From assembly GCF_032118995.1 (NCBI RefSeq), contig NC_092651.1:12611285-12675284 (forward strand): 64,000 bases of DNA. The letters are read 5' to 3'. Shown here one piece after another: positions 10,306 through 24,400 of the stretch. Every line of letters starts with the position of its first letter. Within the stretch, counting starts at the first letter, position 1. This stretch comes from Asterias amurensis. Taxonomy: Eukaryota > Echinodermata > Asteroidea > Forcipulatida > Asteriidae. The notes beneath the pieces are model-generated. The model was not told the origin of the DNA. It did no database searches and saw nothing but the letters and a program-made list of their open reading frames with translations. The translations under genes were made by a program, and so were the position numbers.

Positions 10306-12410
10306 ATGACAAGCTACGTGGCCCTCAGCTTCCTACTTCTACTCATCCCAACGCCTACCTGTCAGCAAGATCCTGGGGGTATCATGAACTCCAAGTTGCG
10401 TGAGGTGCACCTCCATCGGAAGACTGATCTGATCTTCCTCCTGGATAACTCCGGCAGCATCGGTGAGGCAGACTTCGACACCCAGCTGCTGTTCGTCAAG
10501 AGCCTGCTGATTGAGTTCAGCATCAGCCCGAACGACACTCGGGTTGCTGTGGTCAGCTACAACGAACAAGTGGTAGGTTTCCATTAAACCAGTGATTATG
10601 TTAGATTAGTTTAGTTTAGATCAGATCAGATTAGATACATCAGATAAGACAAGATTAGATCAGATCGGATCAGATTTAATTGATTAAATCAGATCAGATC
10701 AGATCAGATCAGATCAGATCAGATCAGATCAGATCAGATCAGATCAGATTTGATAAGTTTAAATTCAAACTTCATGAACGACTTAATTGGGAATCTAAAA
10801 GAACCGTCAAATAGAATACCAACGGTCAGTAACGAAAGAATTAATTTAACAATTGCATAATAACAATTTAATACAATCTAAATATTGGTCAAATACATCA
10901 CACACAATAAGTACATATCTTATTTGGATGTGCTAAGTTTATATAATCAGACAAGTTGTAGCGAACTGTTCTGGGCCCAATTTCATAAGCAAGAAATGTT
11001 GCTGAACAATTTTCTGCTCACCGAAAATGAGCAGGACACCAGTCACAAACTGTACACGTTACATGGTATTTAGGTAGGCAAACGTAATCTGCCTCATGTA
11101 AATAACAACTCTATGAATTTGGGCCCTGTATGTATCCTAGTTTTGAAATAGCACCATCGGTCAAAAATCGTTTGTTCAGAGAGAAAAACCCTAATCCATG
11201 GAGGCAATTAGGGCCAAGCAACTTGAACGAAATGAACCAGAAACAGTGTGTTATTTGTTGTTTCTTTGATCGGTTGCAAACAAATCAGTGATTAGATAGT
11301 CTAACTTCGCGTTTCGACTTTTTTGTCTTCCATATATAGACGCGGCACATTGATTATATCTCCCTCGCACCAGACAACAAATGCAGCTTTCTATCGAAAG
11401 TCAAGAGTGAAGTCAAGTATGAGGGAGGAAGCGCCACCAACATTAAATTGGCTCTGCAAGACGCGAGCAACATCTTTAAAAACAGCCAACGAGGAGGGGA
11501 AGAAGACGTCAAAAAGGCAAGTGAACTGACTCTTAATACTCTATATAGAACTTGCCCCTGGGACTAATAATAGAGACGTCCACATGGGGACTTGGAACAC
11601 TATGTGGACGATACAATGTTGTTTAACAGTGTTAAAGACTCATTAGTGCATAGAACAACGGACTGTTTACAGAGTGACTGAAACATAGAGTTCTAGCTGT
11701 GGGAGTAGGTAAACACATTCAGACGTGGACAATAGGGTCCACGGTTCGGGAAAGGTCCACAGTTGGAAAACATTTACAACACCAACGGGAGCTGTTGCAA
11801 AAAGTTAGTATAAACAAAAGAGGGACAACAGGAGGTCTACGGTTGCAGGCCTGTGTGTGTGTGTGGTCGGGAGGGGGGGGGGGGGTGGGTCATGTAATGT
11901 ACATCCTCCCTTGAAACGCATACAGTTGGGAGAAATGGGGTTTCCCCACCCTTTTGGATCCTGGCCCGATCTCATTATAGAGCTGCTTAAGGAGGAAAAT
12001 GCTTTTCTGTTATTAAAGCAGAAATGAGCAGGATACCAGTCATAAATCGTACTTTTCTTATGGTAGTTTGGCTGGTAACCTTATTCCGGAGCGTGATTTT
12101 GTCATGCTTAGCTACTTTTGGTGCTTTAAGCAGCTCTTCAAAAATGGGCCCTGACATTGAAAATGAGCCCCGCTCTGATTAACCCACACACAGGTGTTGA
12201 TTCTACTGAGTGATGGTGTGTCAAATACCGGCGGATCGCCAGTAGATGAGGCCAAGCAACTCCAGCAGGATGGCGTGGAGATTTACACCATAGGAGTGGG
12301 CCTGTTCGACCGGTCACAACTCCAGCGCATAGCCAGCACACAGTACGACCACTTCTTCATCTTTTACAACTTCGAGGACTTCAAGAGGCTTGCTCTCCGA
12401 ATTCGCGGAG
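10306..12410 (+). CDS. SVEP1: SVEP1 exons 1-3: signal peptide and VWA domain
   Basis: Residues 1-19 form a signal peptide (core [10 protein letters not shown]). The VWA domain spans about residues 40-215. Its metal-binding site looks intact: DNSGS at residues 47-51, the loop Thr in EGGSATN (about residue 122), and the Asp in LLSDG (about 155). Exon 2 (11340-11516) ends AAAAAG|GCAAGT, a GC donor. Joining it to GTGTTGATTCTACTG at 12194 restores the domain in frame, as in vertebrate SVEP1. The start ATG at 10306 is the one immediately before the hydrophobic segment. Confidence 0.88.
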
Positions 12411-15400
12411 GTAATTGCACTGCACGCAAACCTGTGTCAATAATGAAGCCTTTCTTATAAACGAGAAAAACTCGCCTGGTGCCTCCCCTAAAATTGTACC
12501 CTAGTTTTGCTGCTGATTTTATTGACAGCGGGTAGCTGTTGAATAAGAAACACCAAGAAATGTCCAGCTCAAGCTGGGGCTGGAAGAAGGACATTTAACC
12601 AAAAGTTACCAGTGAAAGAGCGTAAGAATTTACAATGGAAAACTGTTTTTTTTTCTTTTCAGAAAACTTATTTCTAGAAAAGTCATGATAATATTATCCA
12701 GATTGTACTTTGCAAGAGGAATGTGAAATGCGTTTTCTCTGCGGGCAGATCTTCCCAAAAAAAATGTTACAGTAGTAGTGAATGAGCCATTTCTGTTATT
12801 TTGGGAAAGGTACTTTTTTTTACGTGCCCTTACGCCCTTGATCCAGACAGCAGACGTGGGAAAAACGAGAAAAAAGTCAAAACCAACTATCAAATCATTC
12901 ATTCAAATTTTATTTACATTTTTTATTTTATACTTTTTATGGTTGATGGATTAATATTGTTTGCGGTTTCGTTTACTGCAGATCCCAAAGACAACCAGTT
13001 CGACGCACTCGTTGACCAGAGTCTTTGCGACGGCCTATGCACTGACGCTGGCGGATGCTGCCACGAAGACGCAAGATGCACATGCTCTCTCGTAGGGGGG
13101 CGCCACGGCTGCGTTTGCGGACCAGGCTATTTTGGGCTCAAGGGCATACACAATTGTGAAAGTGAGCATACAACAAGTAATACTGAAAGCTTTTAAACCC
13201 TTATATGCCCCTTTTCAGATTTTGTTTCAACCCGCACGTAATAGGCAAACCTTCCCCTGACGCTTAAATCAAACAGTTGTACAGTCAAGGTAACTGATAC
13301 CAAGGCAGGGCGGAGGAGGGCGTTCTAAAGCTGTGATTATTCTATAAAAAAAAAAAAAAAAAAAAACCCAGTGTAGTTCCAGTATTTTAGACCAACCTTG
13401 GAACACGCATCTCCAGCCTGGTTTAGTGGTCTAACTAAAAGTACAGAAAGACTGCCTTGAAAAACAATCTAGTTTAGAATTTTAAACCAGAACAAATTTA
13501 TGTAGCAGAAAGTGCACATTGTACTCGGCCTTAAATCGTTTGACGACCTCGAAAACTAAACAGCCGTAGGTTGCACTCTTGATAATGCTGGCAAATGTTC
13601 AAGATAACAGCCCTAGCTCATGAGAAAAAAAACATGTTAAACTTTCACCGGCTTGTGCAAAAGCGTTCAGACGAGCACGTGCGGTTTCACCTTTTGGTCA
13701 TGGCCACCACACTCTAAGCAATGTCCGGGAGCCATCCGTGAAAGGAACCGGTAGGCCTACCCGGGCTGCGTGGGGGAATTCCCCGCAATGAGTCCCTCTG
13801 AAGCGCCCGGAAGGGCTTCAACTGCATCAACATCCCGCCAAAAATGAGATTAACAGAAGGTAAACTTGGCAAACAATTGCGTTTAAAGGGACACACCGGC
13901 CGAATTGGGCTATTTGGGCTACAAGATAGACTAAGATATGACTTCAATGGTCTTCCAGGAATGAAGAAGAACAGTCCTTTAAAAAAAATCATCAAATTTA
14001 GCCGTTTTTTAGCATTTTAAGACAAAAACGCAGGTCGCGTGATTGTTCTAACCAAAAAGTGGTACAAACAATCACGTGACCTTCCGGGCTAGTTTTAATT
14101 TCAGCCGTCTAAAAGTAACTTACTTAACCAAATTTAAATCTTTTTTTTTACAAATTTATTTACGAATAATTGACGAAAAAGATCATGTATTCAAATTATC
14201 GCTACAACATGTAAATAATGGTGGAAAATCTAACGTAAGATTCACATTCAAAGAGTCCGTGTAACGGAAGCTTGTTATGGCCGCTTTGTTTTTTTAAAAT
14301 CATTTTTCGTTAAATACGTGGAATTTTGATGATTTTTATTTACAGCAACCATCTATAAAAACATTATTTATGATTCTACACCCCCAAATTGCGTAAACGG
14401 TGAGCCGGTGTGTCCCTTTAAAAGAACACTTATTTTCACTTGTTGAACATTTTGTTCTTTCTTGTTTAGGTTGTTTTATTAAAACGAAAGTTTGTTGAGC
14501 AGAGGCCATCCAGGAAAAGGCAAAAAAAAAGGAAGAAAAAAATACAATAAAAAGTATACAAAAATATGGTCTTACCCATAACCGAAGTGTGTAAGCACTG
14601 TATACCAAGGAGTCCACTTTCCCGAGTACTGTAAACAAAAATGGATAGATAGTAAAATTAATAGTTTAAAAAGTACAGACTCAAAGTAGATACTACGAAA
14701 TGGCATCGATAACATTAAAGTATTATATAGCGCACGTATTTACAAACAAGTTACCCACCTAAGTAAATACATTTTTACAAAAAGATAGGTTATTGAAAGT
14801 ATGAATTCTGAGACCAAATAACGAGACACATTAAGGGGTTTATAAGGCACATTCAGCAGCCACAGCCAGGAACAGCCGGGGCGAACACCATCTCTTTTCG
14901 ATATCAAACTGCACTGGGTTATTTTACGTGCGTTACACAACACACGAGAGCAACGGCTTTACGTCCCATCCGAAGGACGAAGCAATGGTTAAGTGTCTTG
15001 CTTAAACTTGGACACAAGTTTCACGACTGAGACTCGAACACAAACTCTGCTGTTAAGAAACAGAAGAGTTTTAATTCGGTGTTCTTGACCGTTCGGCCAC
15101 GACACCTCCAAGGGCAAGTATTGCCATTATTGCTTGTAAATACAACAAGTGAGGTGCGGTGAACGCACATTACGAAGGTACACTTCTGAAGTGTGTGCAG
15201 TTCTCACGTGCACAACTACACAACAGCTTGAAACTAATTGTCTCGTGTTTTTACCCCTCAAAGAGTGCCCGAGGGGTACATACAAGTCAAACTACGCAGA
15301 GGTGAGTAAATGTACACCTTGCCCGCCTCACTCAAGCACGACGGCAGAGGGCAGAACATCTCTTTCGGCATGCGAGTGCTTGGAAGGGTACTTTCGTGCA

Positions 15401-18400
15401 AAGGATAAAACATGCAAAGGTACGATTGGATACGTAATCTATCTAGAATCTGAACTTTATAAAAATCAAATTTGTTGCCCTGCATCTTTTGTTGACAAAT
15501 GAATCGCTGCGTCATGTTTCTCTCAATGCATGGAAGAATTTCGAGTGAAGAAAAGGCTTACATGTTTGGGGCAATCATTGATTCAGTATTCATTAAACGC
15601 TTAATTATTTTTTTTAAACATTGTTTATTACAAGTTTATTGCAAGAAAACCTTCACAAGTAAAACAACAAACTTGGAAAGGAACGACCATATATACTTGT
15701 TCGACAAAACAGTGTTAACGGGTACACTAAATGAAATGATGAAAAGCAATCATACAAACTACAACACAATCTAAGTTATAGTTCATAACTTAGATCATAC
15801 TGATTTTCACGAAATGGAAACCAAAATAGGAGCCTTCTTAATACTTTTGGGGTTCTATCATTTTTCTTTTAAAATAGTTCAAACGTGTCCACGATTTAAT
15901 TTACTATCGAATGGTCGGATAAGACCGGATATCTGCAAGAACACCTACGGATCAGAGTGTTCGTTTGAATGCAACCTCGGCTACGAGCTGATCGACCCTG
16001 CCAACTCTGCCACACGCCGATGCGAAGCTAACGGCTTTTGGTCAGGAAAAAAAGCACAGTGTCAAAGTGAGTTCCGCCTAATCGATTTCAATTTTTGGCC
16101 GCTAGATGGCAGCAGACTCAAACAGCGCATCTTTTTTTAGCTTCATGATCCTTTTCGAAAACACGGCTTCGGCTTTGAACTCGGCTCAGGCTAGCCTGGC
16201 CCCGCGGTTGTTTTGACAACTGCGCGTGCTTTGCGTACGTGCCCAAGGCTTCAGACGAGAGAACGGGGCCCGGAAGCCGAATCCAAACCCGAAGCAGTGG
16301 GTTCGAAAATGGCCTTAGAAAAGTGTGCTTTGATCGTGCCGAGATGCATGGTCGGTTTCCGCCAGAGATTCTGTCCTCTCAGTGGTAAAATTAACGTGGG
16401 GTGAAGGATGATGTTTCAAAAGAGGGCGCCATCAGAATTATGTAGTGCAAAATTCGCCGTATTGTGGACAGGATCTCCCTGGGAGGGGAGCAGGGGGGGG
16501 GGGGAACTGTGTCCGAATTTACGGCTACAGCTATGGCTACGACAATTGCTAAGAGTGTTAATGAGGAAGTCCTATACCTCAACGCATGATGACGCGGCAA
16601 TCAAGCCAGCCACCAATTTGGACACGGCCGCCAAGCTCAACTACCATTTCGAAAAGAAGAAGAAAAAACCCGAATTATGATTTGCCAATGTAGGCCTATG
16701 TATTGGCGCTGTATCTCAGTCCTTTTCAGGGTTTTGTGAAAACAAATTACCCGACGATTACTCGGTGGGATTCGAACCTGCGACCTTTGTGTATTAATTA
16801 ACTAAGATTTTGATTTAATGATCATCAACTAATTTGGATGTATTGACCCCTATATCCCACTCCCCACCCAGAGGTCAGCTGTGACGAGATCCCAACACCA
16901 ACTGATGGCAGTAGGCTTTGTTTAAAACAAGATGCTTTTCTCGGTGATGTCTACGGTTCTACTTGCAGGTAAGTTTCCAACAGAAAATACTTTTGTCTTT
17001 TGTGACCGTTGTCTGTCTTGTACGGAATTCCCCGAATACGGAATTTCTTTCTCTCCCCATTACTCATTACCAAGTAAGGTTTTAGGCCAATAATTATTTT
17101 GAGTATTTACCAATAGTGTCCACTGCCTTTAAAGGATTTTGATAGCTAACAAATTAACACATTGAAATTAAAATCGAACAATTTAAATTGTCCCATAATT
17201 ATTTATGGTTATAAAGAAGGAGGAAGGTGTTCGGCTGCTGCCGAAAACCTGTTATTTATTTTAACATTATGATTACGTTTGAGTGAACCAGGTGCGTACG
17301 GTGCTCCAGAAGTGCCAAACTAAATGTGTTGAGTTAATGGAATGAAATACAATTTTAACAACATAATGTTGTTAGCTCGATACAATGACATGACATTCCG
17401 GAGCTCCGTATGAGACAAGAAGCAGGAGTTATTTATGAAAAAAATCTTCGTTTGATTTTTATATGGACAGCTTTTCGTGTAAAGATGGCTTCAACGAGGT
17501 CGGGGATAGAGAACGTGAATGCACTGAGTCTGGAGATTGGTCCGGGACACACTTTTCATGCAGAGGTGAGGCGGAGGAGCAGGAGATTCTGTGTGCCCCC
17601 ACCCCTACCCCTCCCCCCGAGATTTTGCCCCGCACACGGGGAACTGTGTACAAGCTTCTCATGAGAGCGCCCTCTTTTGGAATCAACCTCCATTGCCCAT
17701 ACTGGGCGACAGAATCTCCGGGGACAAGTTTCCCCGGAGAAAAGACATAAAGAAGACATTCGAAACTTTCGACAATTCGGCACTACCTTAAAAGTAAGGT
17801 TTGCTGTAACACCATAATAATCTCTTGGGTGTAGTTCTCAAAAGAACCGTTGGTTCCAACTCGACGTTTCGATCAGTATGCTCTGATCGCCTTCTGGAGA
17901 AAGAACTTGTAAATACTGTTGTTAATACACTGAAGTTGTAAATACTGATAATACTCGTATAAAAACGATGGGTGAATGGGCAAATTCCATTCTCGAATTT
18001 GAAAAGTGTAAAGTGATACAAAAAAAGTGTAAATGTTGATATTGTTTACATGTGTTATGTCTTTCTCCAGCTATTACGTGCCCCATTTTGCCCTCCTTAC
18101 GTAATGGCAACATTGTACCTGCAAAGTGTGGAGAGAAGCGGCAAAAGGTGAAGCTAGCCTGTGCGTTTAGCTGCGAGGATGGGTATAGACTACAGGGCCC
18201 TTTGATCAAACGGTGTCAGACCACTGGAAACTGGTCCTCAGACGAACAGGTCGCGTGTGTTGGTAAGGATTTCAGTACATGAGCCTCCCTTTTACTCAAA
18301 AATTTTCCCTTTACTCAAAATAATAAGTAGCAAAAAACTTTACTTGGTAACGAGTATTTGGAGAGCTATTGATAGTATAAAACACTGTGAGAAACGGCTC

Positions 18401-21400
18401 CCTCTGAAGTAACGTAGTTTTCGAGAAAGAAGTAATTTTCCACGAATTTGATTTCGAGACCACGGAATTAGATTTTGAGGTCTCGAAATCAAGCATCTAA
18501 AGGCACACAACTTCGTGTGACAAGGGTGTTTTTTCTTTACCTCACAGCTTCGACGGCCAATTGAGTTCAAATGTCCACAGGTTTATTATTTTTTGCATAT
18601 GTTGAGATATGAACATTAAATAGGTCACCATTGGTCTCTTCTGGTGCTATTTTCTAACAATGGCAAATTTTGTAGGTGCTTATTTGTAATTTTATTTATT
18701 TTCTAGATGCCATCCCTCCTGAAATAACCTGCCCAGATTCAATTGATAAAGAAGCCGAACCTGGACTCTCATCAGCCGAGGTCACGTGGGACATGCCAGT
18801 CTACAGTGATAATGTAGACGGCACTGACGCCCTCACCGTCACCGTTCATCCAGCCGGACTCAAACCATCTCATCGATTTGAAATTGGATCTGTTCGTGTA
18901 CGGTACACTGTTACAGACACCGCTGGCTTGAGTGCGGAGTGTTACTTCAAAGTGGTTATTCTAGGTAAGTTTGAGAACAGGAAGCGCCACCACCGACTCC
19001 CGAGATATCAAGCGCACCAACAACAACATCAATGACGAACATTACCCGAAGGACGCTCCTAGGCCTACACCAAGTGGTGAAGCCGTAGTCACAGTCAATT
19101 TCTAAAATGTCTTGTTACACGGATACCCAATTGTTTTTAAAGTACCTCCCTCCCTATATCCACTGACGGTCCTGAAGTCAAATTAAATGTTTTTCCTGTT
19201 TCTGCTTAGACACACAACCACCCACGGTAGAAAACTGCCCAGACGAAATGCATGAAACGTCATCTGACAAGATAAGCGCCGTGACCTGGGATGAACCACA
19301 GTTTACTGACAACTCTAAAGGGGATCTCATTTTGACTCAAGTAAGACACAGCTATTGTAATTAGTTTTGGGGCAGGTGGTTTATACTGACGGTATTCAGT
19401 AAAAGCACAAACAAATTTGCTGTCCCTATAACACTATGTTGTAATAATAAAAGCAACAACAAATTTGGTGTAAAAAGCGTATTTTCCCAGATATACAAAG
19501 AAGAAACCAAATCCTTTCGAAGTTTTAAAGCTCTTTCTGAACTGGAAAATTGGGATGGAGTGCCCGATAGATTGTTATATCAAACTGTATATTGCTCGTT
19601 TTTAGGTGCTCAGCTAACAGCCGAACACCTATTTTATTTTGTCTTCTTCGTCTTCAGCAGTCTAGAAACAGTTCAAAATACACCTTTACTTGACGTGAAG
19701 GGGAAGTTTTTGTTTTAATTCGTTTTTAACGTGTGTACACTATTTCCTTTTATGCCGAATAAACATTATGATGCTAGGAAAGTAAATAATTGACGGCGAC
19801 ACACGGGTGATTTCAGTGCAATAGGATAGCCCGGCCATGATGTCGCTTTACACGAGGATAACGACATTGGGTTGGGTTAGGGTTATTCTCTTCCATTGTT
19901 TAAAATTTGCTGAAAACTCATTTATTTAACTCCAAATACACTTAGCTTGTAACATGTCTCAGATTATTCATTGTATAATTTGTCTTTGTATTCTATATCT
20001 TTTGTTGTTTATGTGTTGTGCATTTTTTTTTTGCGCCTCGGAATAGGGTCTTGTACACTAGATAGATGCCGCATTATAAATGCATTGTTACTATTATTAT
20101 CATTTAGTAATCATTGCCTCGATCAGATTTTCATAATAATTCTAAACAAATCTAAAACTGTTTGCGAATTGATTGATTGAATTCCAATCAATATGACAAG
20201 CCCTTAAATCTAGCGAGTATAGCGCTGTATAGGGCCTATGCATATACATATTTTTTTGCCATTTTGATTTCAGACACATTATCCTGGCGTGGAGCTAACT
20301 TGGGGAGCACATATCGTGACGTATACAGCAACAGACGCTGCCGGATTGGAGTCCGAATGCCGATTCAGAATTCGTATCGGTCGTAAGTTTAAAATAACCA
20401 AGAAAACAACAAACAAAACTTAACAAACAGGAACAACAATAGCCAAAAAAAAACGAACAACAGCAGTGATAGTTAATTATTTCATTGGTTAAATTACACA
20501 AAAATCTTATAAAAAATATCAAACAAAACAAAAAGTAACAGCAATAACAAAAACGAACAACAGCAACAAACAAACGAAAACAAAACAAAAACCGAAAACA
20601 CAATAACAATGATGATCATTTGTTTACATGAAAATTACGCTATTTCTTACATTCTGTAGGCCTACATAACAATTTAATACAAAAAAACAGCTGATTTGCC
20701 TCTATTATTATGGTTTGAAGAGCTCGCTCGACAATTTTTGTTCTTTTACAAGTTTCAGATTTGCAAAACATTGTTTCCTAACTAATGCAAACTTTGTTTA
20801 CGTATTCTATTGCAGCTTCAAAATGCCCAAATTACCCAGATCCGCGTAATGGGGCGAGGGCATGTGACCAGTGGTTGTTCGGATCGTTCTGTCGTGTCTA
20901 CTGCAACCAGGCCTACGAGTTTGCAGAGAAGCCGGCCGTGTGGTACATGTGTGGCGGGGGAAAATGGACCACCACTCCATTCGGGCTCCCCATACCATGG
21001 CCGGATTGTTCAGGTTAGTCAACATTATACATGGAAGGTCCAAAAACTGAAGATCTTGATTTGGCAGGTGAGTCGAAACGTCGAGTGTGTGCAGTAGCGG
21101 CAAGTGTGGATTACACATCTATTTGTTCTGAAGATGGTCGTTTGTTTGAAAAAGTGGAATTGATATTGAAGAGCATCTTCCATTTCAACGGCTGCATTCG
21201 AGCCTATAGGCCCTTCGAAAGAATGCGTTTCCTTCATCAGTCTTTCTGATTTTTTTGTTTAGAAAAACATGATCCAAGTGGAGCTCGACTGGGTATGGAG
21301 ACGCAGTACTATGCCGGAGACTGCACAAACGCAAAGACAAAACGAAGAATCCGAGAGGCTTTTGTTGATGACTTCAAGAAGAGTATGTTTGGTAGTGTTG

Positions 21401-24400
21401 GTGGTGGGTGTATGGGAGAAAACTACTGTTTGTGAGTATTAAGGTCAAAACTATTAGTAATTGTAAAAGACCAGTCTTCCCACTTGGTGTATTCCAAAAA
21501 AAAATGCATGAAATAACAAACCTGTAAAAAATTGAGCTCAGTTGGTCCTCGGAGTAGCGAGATAACGATGAAAGAAAAAAACAACACCCTTGTCACAAAA
21601 GGTTGTGTGCTTTCAGACGCTTGATTTCCAGACCCAAAATTACTTCTTTCTCGAAAACTACGTCACTTCAGAGGGAGCCGTTTCTCACAATATTTTATAC
21701 TTTCAACAGCACTCCGTTACTCTGTGCCAAGTATAAGTTTTTATGCTAATAATGATTTTGAGTAATTACCAGTACTGTCCAGTAGCTTTAATTCAAATGG
21801 AACGTTTCAGGGTGGAGGAAGTTACAGTATACTGCGGTGAGATAGACGAAGACGAAGACGAAGGTAGGAGAAGGCGGCGAAGTGCCGACACTACAGGACT
21901 AAACTACACCGTGACAATTGACTTTACTGTATCTACACAAATACGATCACCGGTAAATAAATTTTTCCTTATCCATAACGTAAACGACTTAGCAATGATT
22001 GACGACAAACCAAAGAAAGCATCAGTTAAAATGCCAAATCAAAATGAGATACTTCGTATCAACTGGAGTAAGACCAACAGGGCAAACCAAACACATTAGA
22101 CATTCTAAAAGTTCCATCTATGCTAGTAAAAAACAATATGGAAGGATATGATCGACCCACGCTGGTCAAAATATTTATCTTTACAAGATCGGTTAAGTAT
22201 ACGAACATCATCACTTTTAAATTTTAGTCAGAAAGCTGACTGAATATGTTAATACTAAAACCATTTTTCCCTTTGAAATATTTCCTCTGAAATGAAGTTG
22301 TATCCGAGAAAAATGTATCTGACCCTACCAAACAACCCACAAAACAAACACGAAAACACGGAATGTATGTGCAGTGAAGTGACATTATGTTTGCCATGAA
22401 AATTAGCAAAGGTGGGATTCGAACCAGTGTATGTAGGCATTTTTTCCTCACAATTTGTTTTTTTCAGGACAAGGGGCTACACAAAGCTCAACTTGAGAAT
22501 GCCACACAGACACTCGAGGAAATCAAGGGCGACTTCGCCAAACTCGCAGGGTCTGGTCAACTACATCTCGTTGTCGACAACCAGACACTTCCGGTCGTTG
22601 AGGGCTCATTCTCTGCCAATCAAACCGTCCCGCTCTGTCAAACAGGGTCGATGTCGCTGGACGCGGAAGAATGCAGTGAGTATATGACACGAAGGCGACG
22701 CGACACTGACAATGACGACGACCTCGACATACAGTCGCCATTATAAGGTGTCGTCGCATTATTAGTAAAAGGGTTGAACAAAATGTTGTGCTAAACAAAG
22801 TGATGTTACCACAAACCTTTAAGAAGTTAAGGATTTGAAACATGCAGTTCTTTTCAGAACCATCCGAACTCAATTAGAGATTTTTTCTTTATATGGTGTC
22901 ACCGCAAACCTTTATCAGCTTAGGGTTAACATGTGACTCTTCCTTAGCCAACTGTGCCTTTGGTTGTGTATAACAAACATGGGTCCATAGGTGCATAGTA
23001 TATAGTGAAGCTGCACCTACAGCCCGTAGGTTTTTAACATATGATGTATATTGACCCCAATCTGCAGTCAACTGTGCCGTGGGTTCTTACTTGGAGACGG
23101 CAGCTCATGAATGTAGAGTCTGCGAGGAGGGCACGTACCAGGATGAGGAAGGACAGGACTACTGCAAGAACTGCCCGTCCGGTACCTGGACTGCAGGCAC
23201 ACAGGCCAAGGACATCAGTGAATGCCGAAGTATGTAACCAGACTATTTTATTAACATTTTGTGGTGAAGAAACCGAGGAACCTGGGTATTCTAGGTGGCG
23301 GCAGACTTACCAAGTATATCCATTTTTCTTGGAAATGTGAGCATTCTAAGAATTACGTGTCATGGAAAATTACCTGGTAGGTCTGCTGCCACCTAGCGTT
23401 CAAAGGTATCCCATTCCCTGCGCTGTAAGTCTGCATGAGATGTTAACTAAAGGAAAACACTAAAGGGGTCAAGTTAGCAAGAGTAGACCACCCTACATGG
23501 GATGGTCTTCATCGAGGTGAGATTCGAACAAGGTCCACAAAGGCCAGAAATGAGGTAGGGGAGGAAATTAGAAGAGACAGACGATAGAATAGCCCGGGTA
23601 CAAAGATTAGTGAGTAGAGTATAGGTTCGAGTCCCGGTCTTGACTCTTGAGTCCTTAAGCAAGGCACTTGCTCCATTATTGCTTCGTCCTTCGGAAGGGG
23701 CGTAAAGCCGTATGTCCCGTGTGTTGTGTAATGCACGTGAAAGAACCCAAATCGCAACGAGAAGGGGTTTGCCCCTGTGGTTTGGGGTTGCTGACGCTGG
23801 TGTAATAAAGCGATTTATATAGGAACCCAGTTGTAGTATAACGTTTTCGAATCCAATAAAGACTCGCTTACGTTACAGTGTGAACTTGTTATAAGGCTGG
23901 CAAATCACAACTCAATGATTTATCCACTCGACGTTTAATTACAGCACAGTGTAACCCCGGTACGTTTTCTCCATCCGGGCTATCAACGTGCAAACCGTGT
24001 CCAATAGGCTCCTACCAACATGGCTTCAAAAAAACCGCTTGCATACCATGCAGAGAGGGTACAACTACGTCCGCAAAAGGGACCAGCTCATCGAGGAACT
24101 GCAGAGGCAAGTCTAACAATAAATGTTCGACAACTTTAATGTTCGACTACTTTAATATTTGACAACTTTAATGATAACTTTAATGTTCGACAACTTTAAT
24201 ATTCGACTACTTGAATGTTTAAAAACGTTTATGTTCGACAACTTTAATGTTTGACAACTAATACGTTCGACGATTTTTATGTTCGACTTCTTGGTGATAA
24301 CTTGACATGCAGCGTTTTTTAACTCTTCTGATGTGACATGCGTTGTTAACTGTATTCACTTAATTCAAACATCGGCTATTTTTAGTAGTTTTCAAAGCTC

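Larger units (their letters stand above)
13733..18000 (+). repeat. Segmental duplication block 2, donor copy
   Basis: Closely matches 54491-58279, exons and introns alike, with substitutions and indels. It spans part of SVEP1 intron 4 through intron 8 and contains exons 5-8. The main differences are a 531-bp element present only here (13887-14417), a 48-bp tandem duplication present only in the other copy, and small indels near 17590. Confidence 0.93.

Noticed and set aside
20295..20609. 104-codon minus-strand frame rich in Cys and Phe
   Set aside because: Low-complexity translation of an A/C-rich intron tract (AACAACAAAC repeats), overlapping an SVEP1 exon on the other strand.
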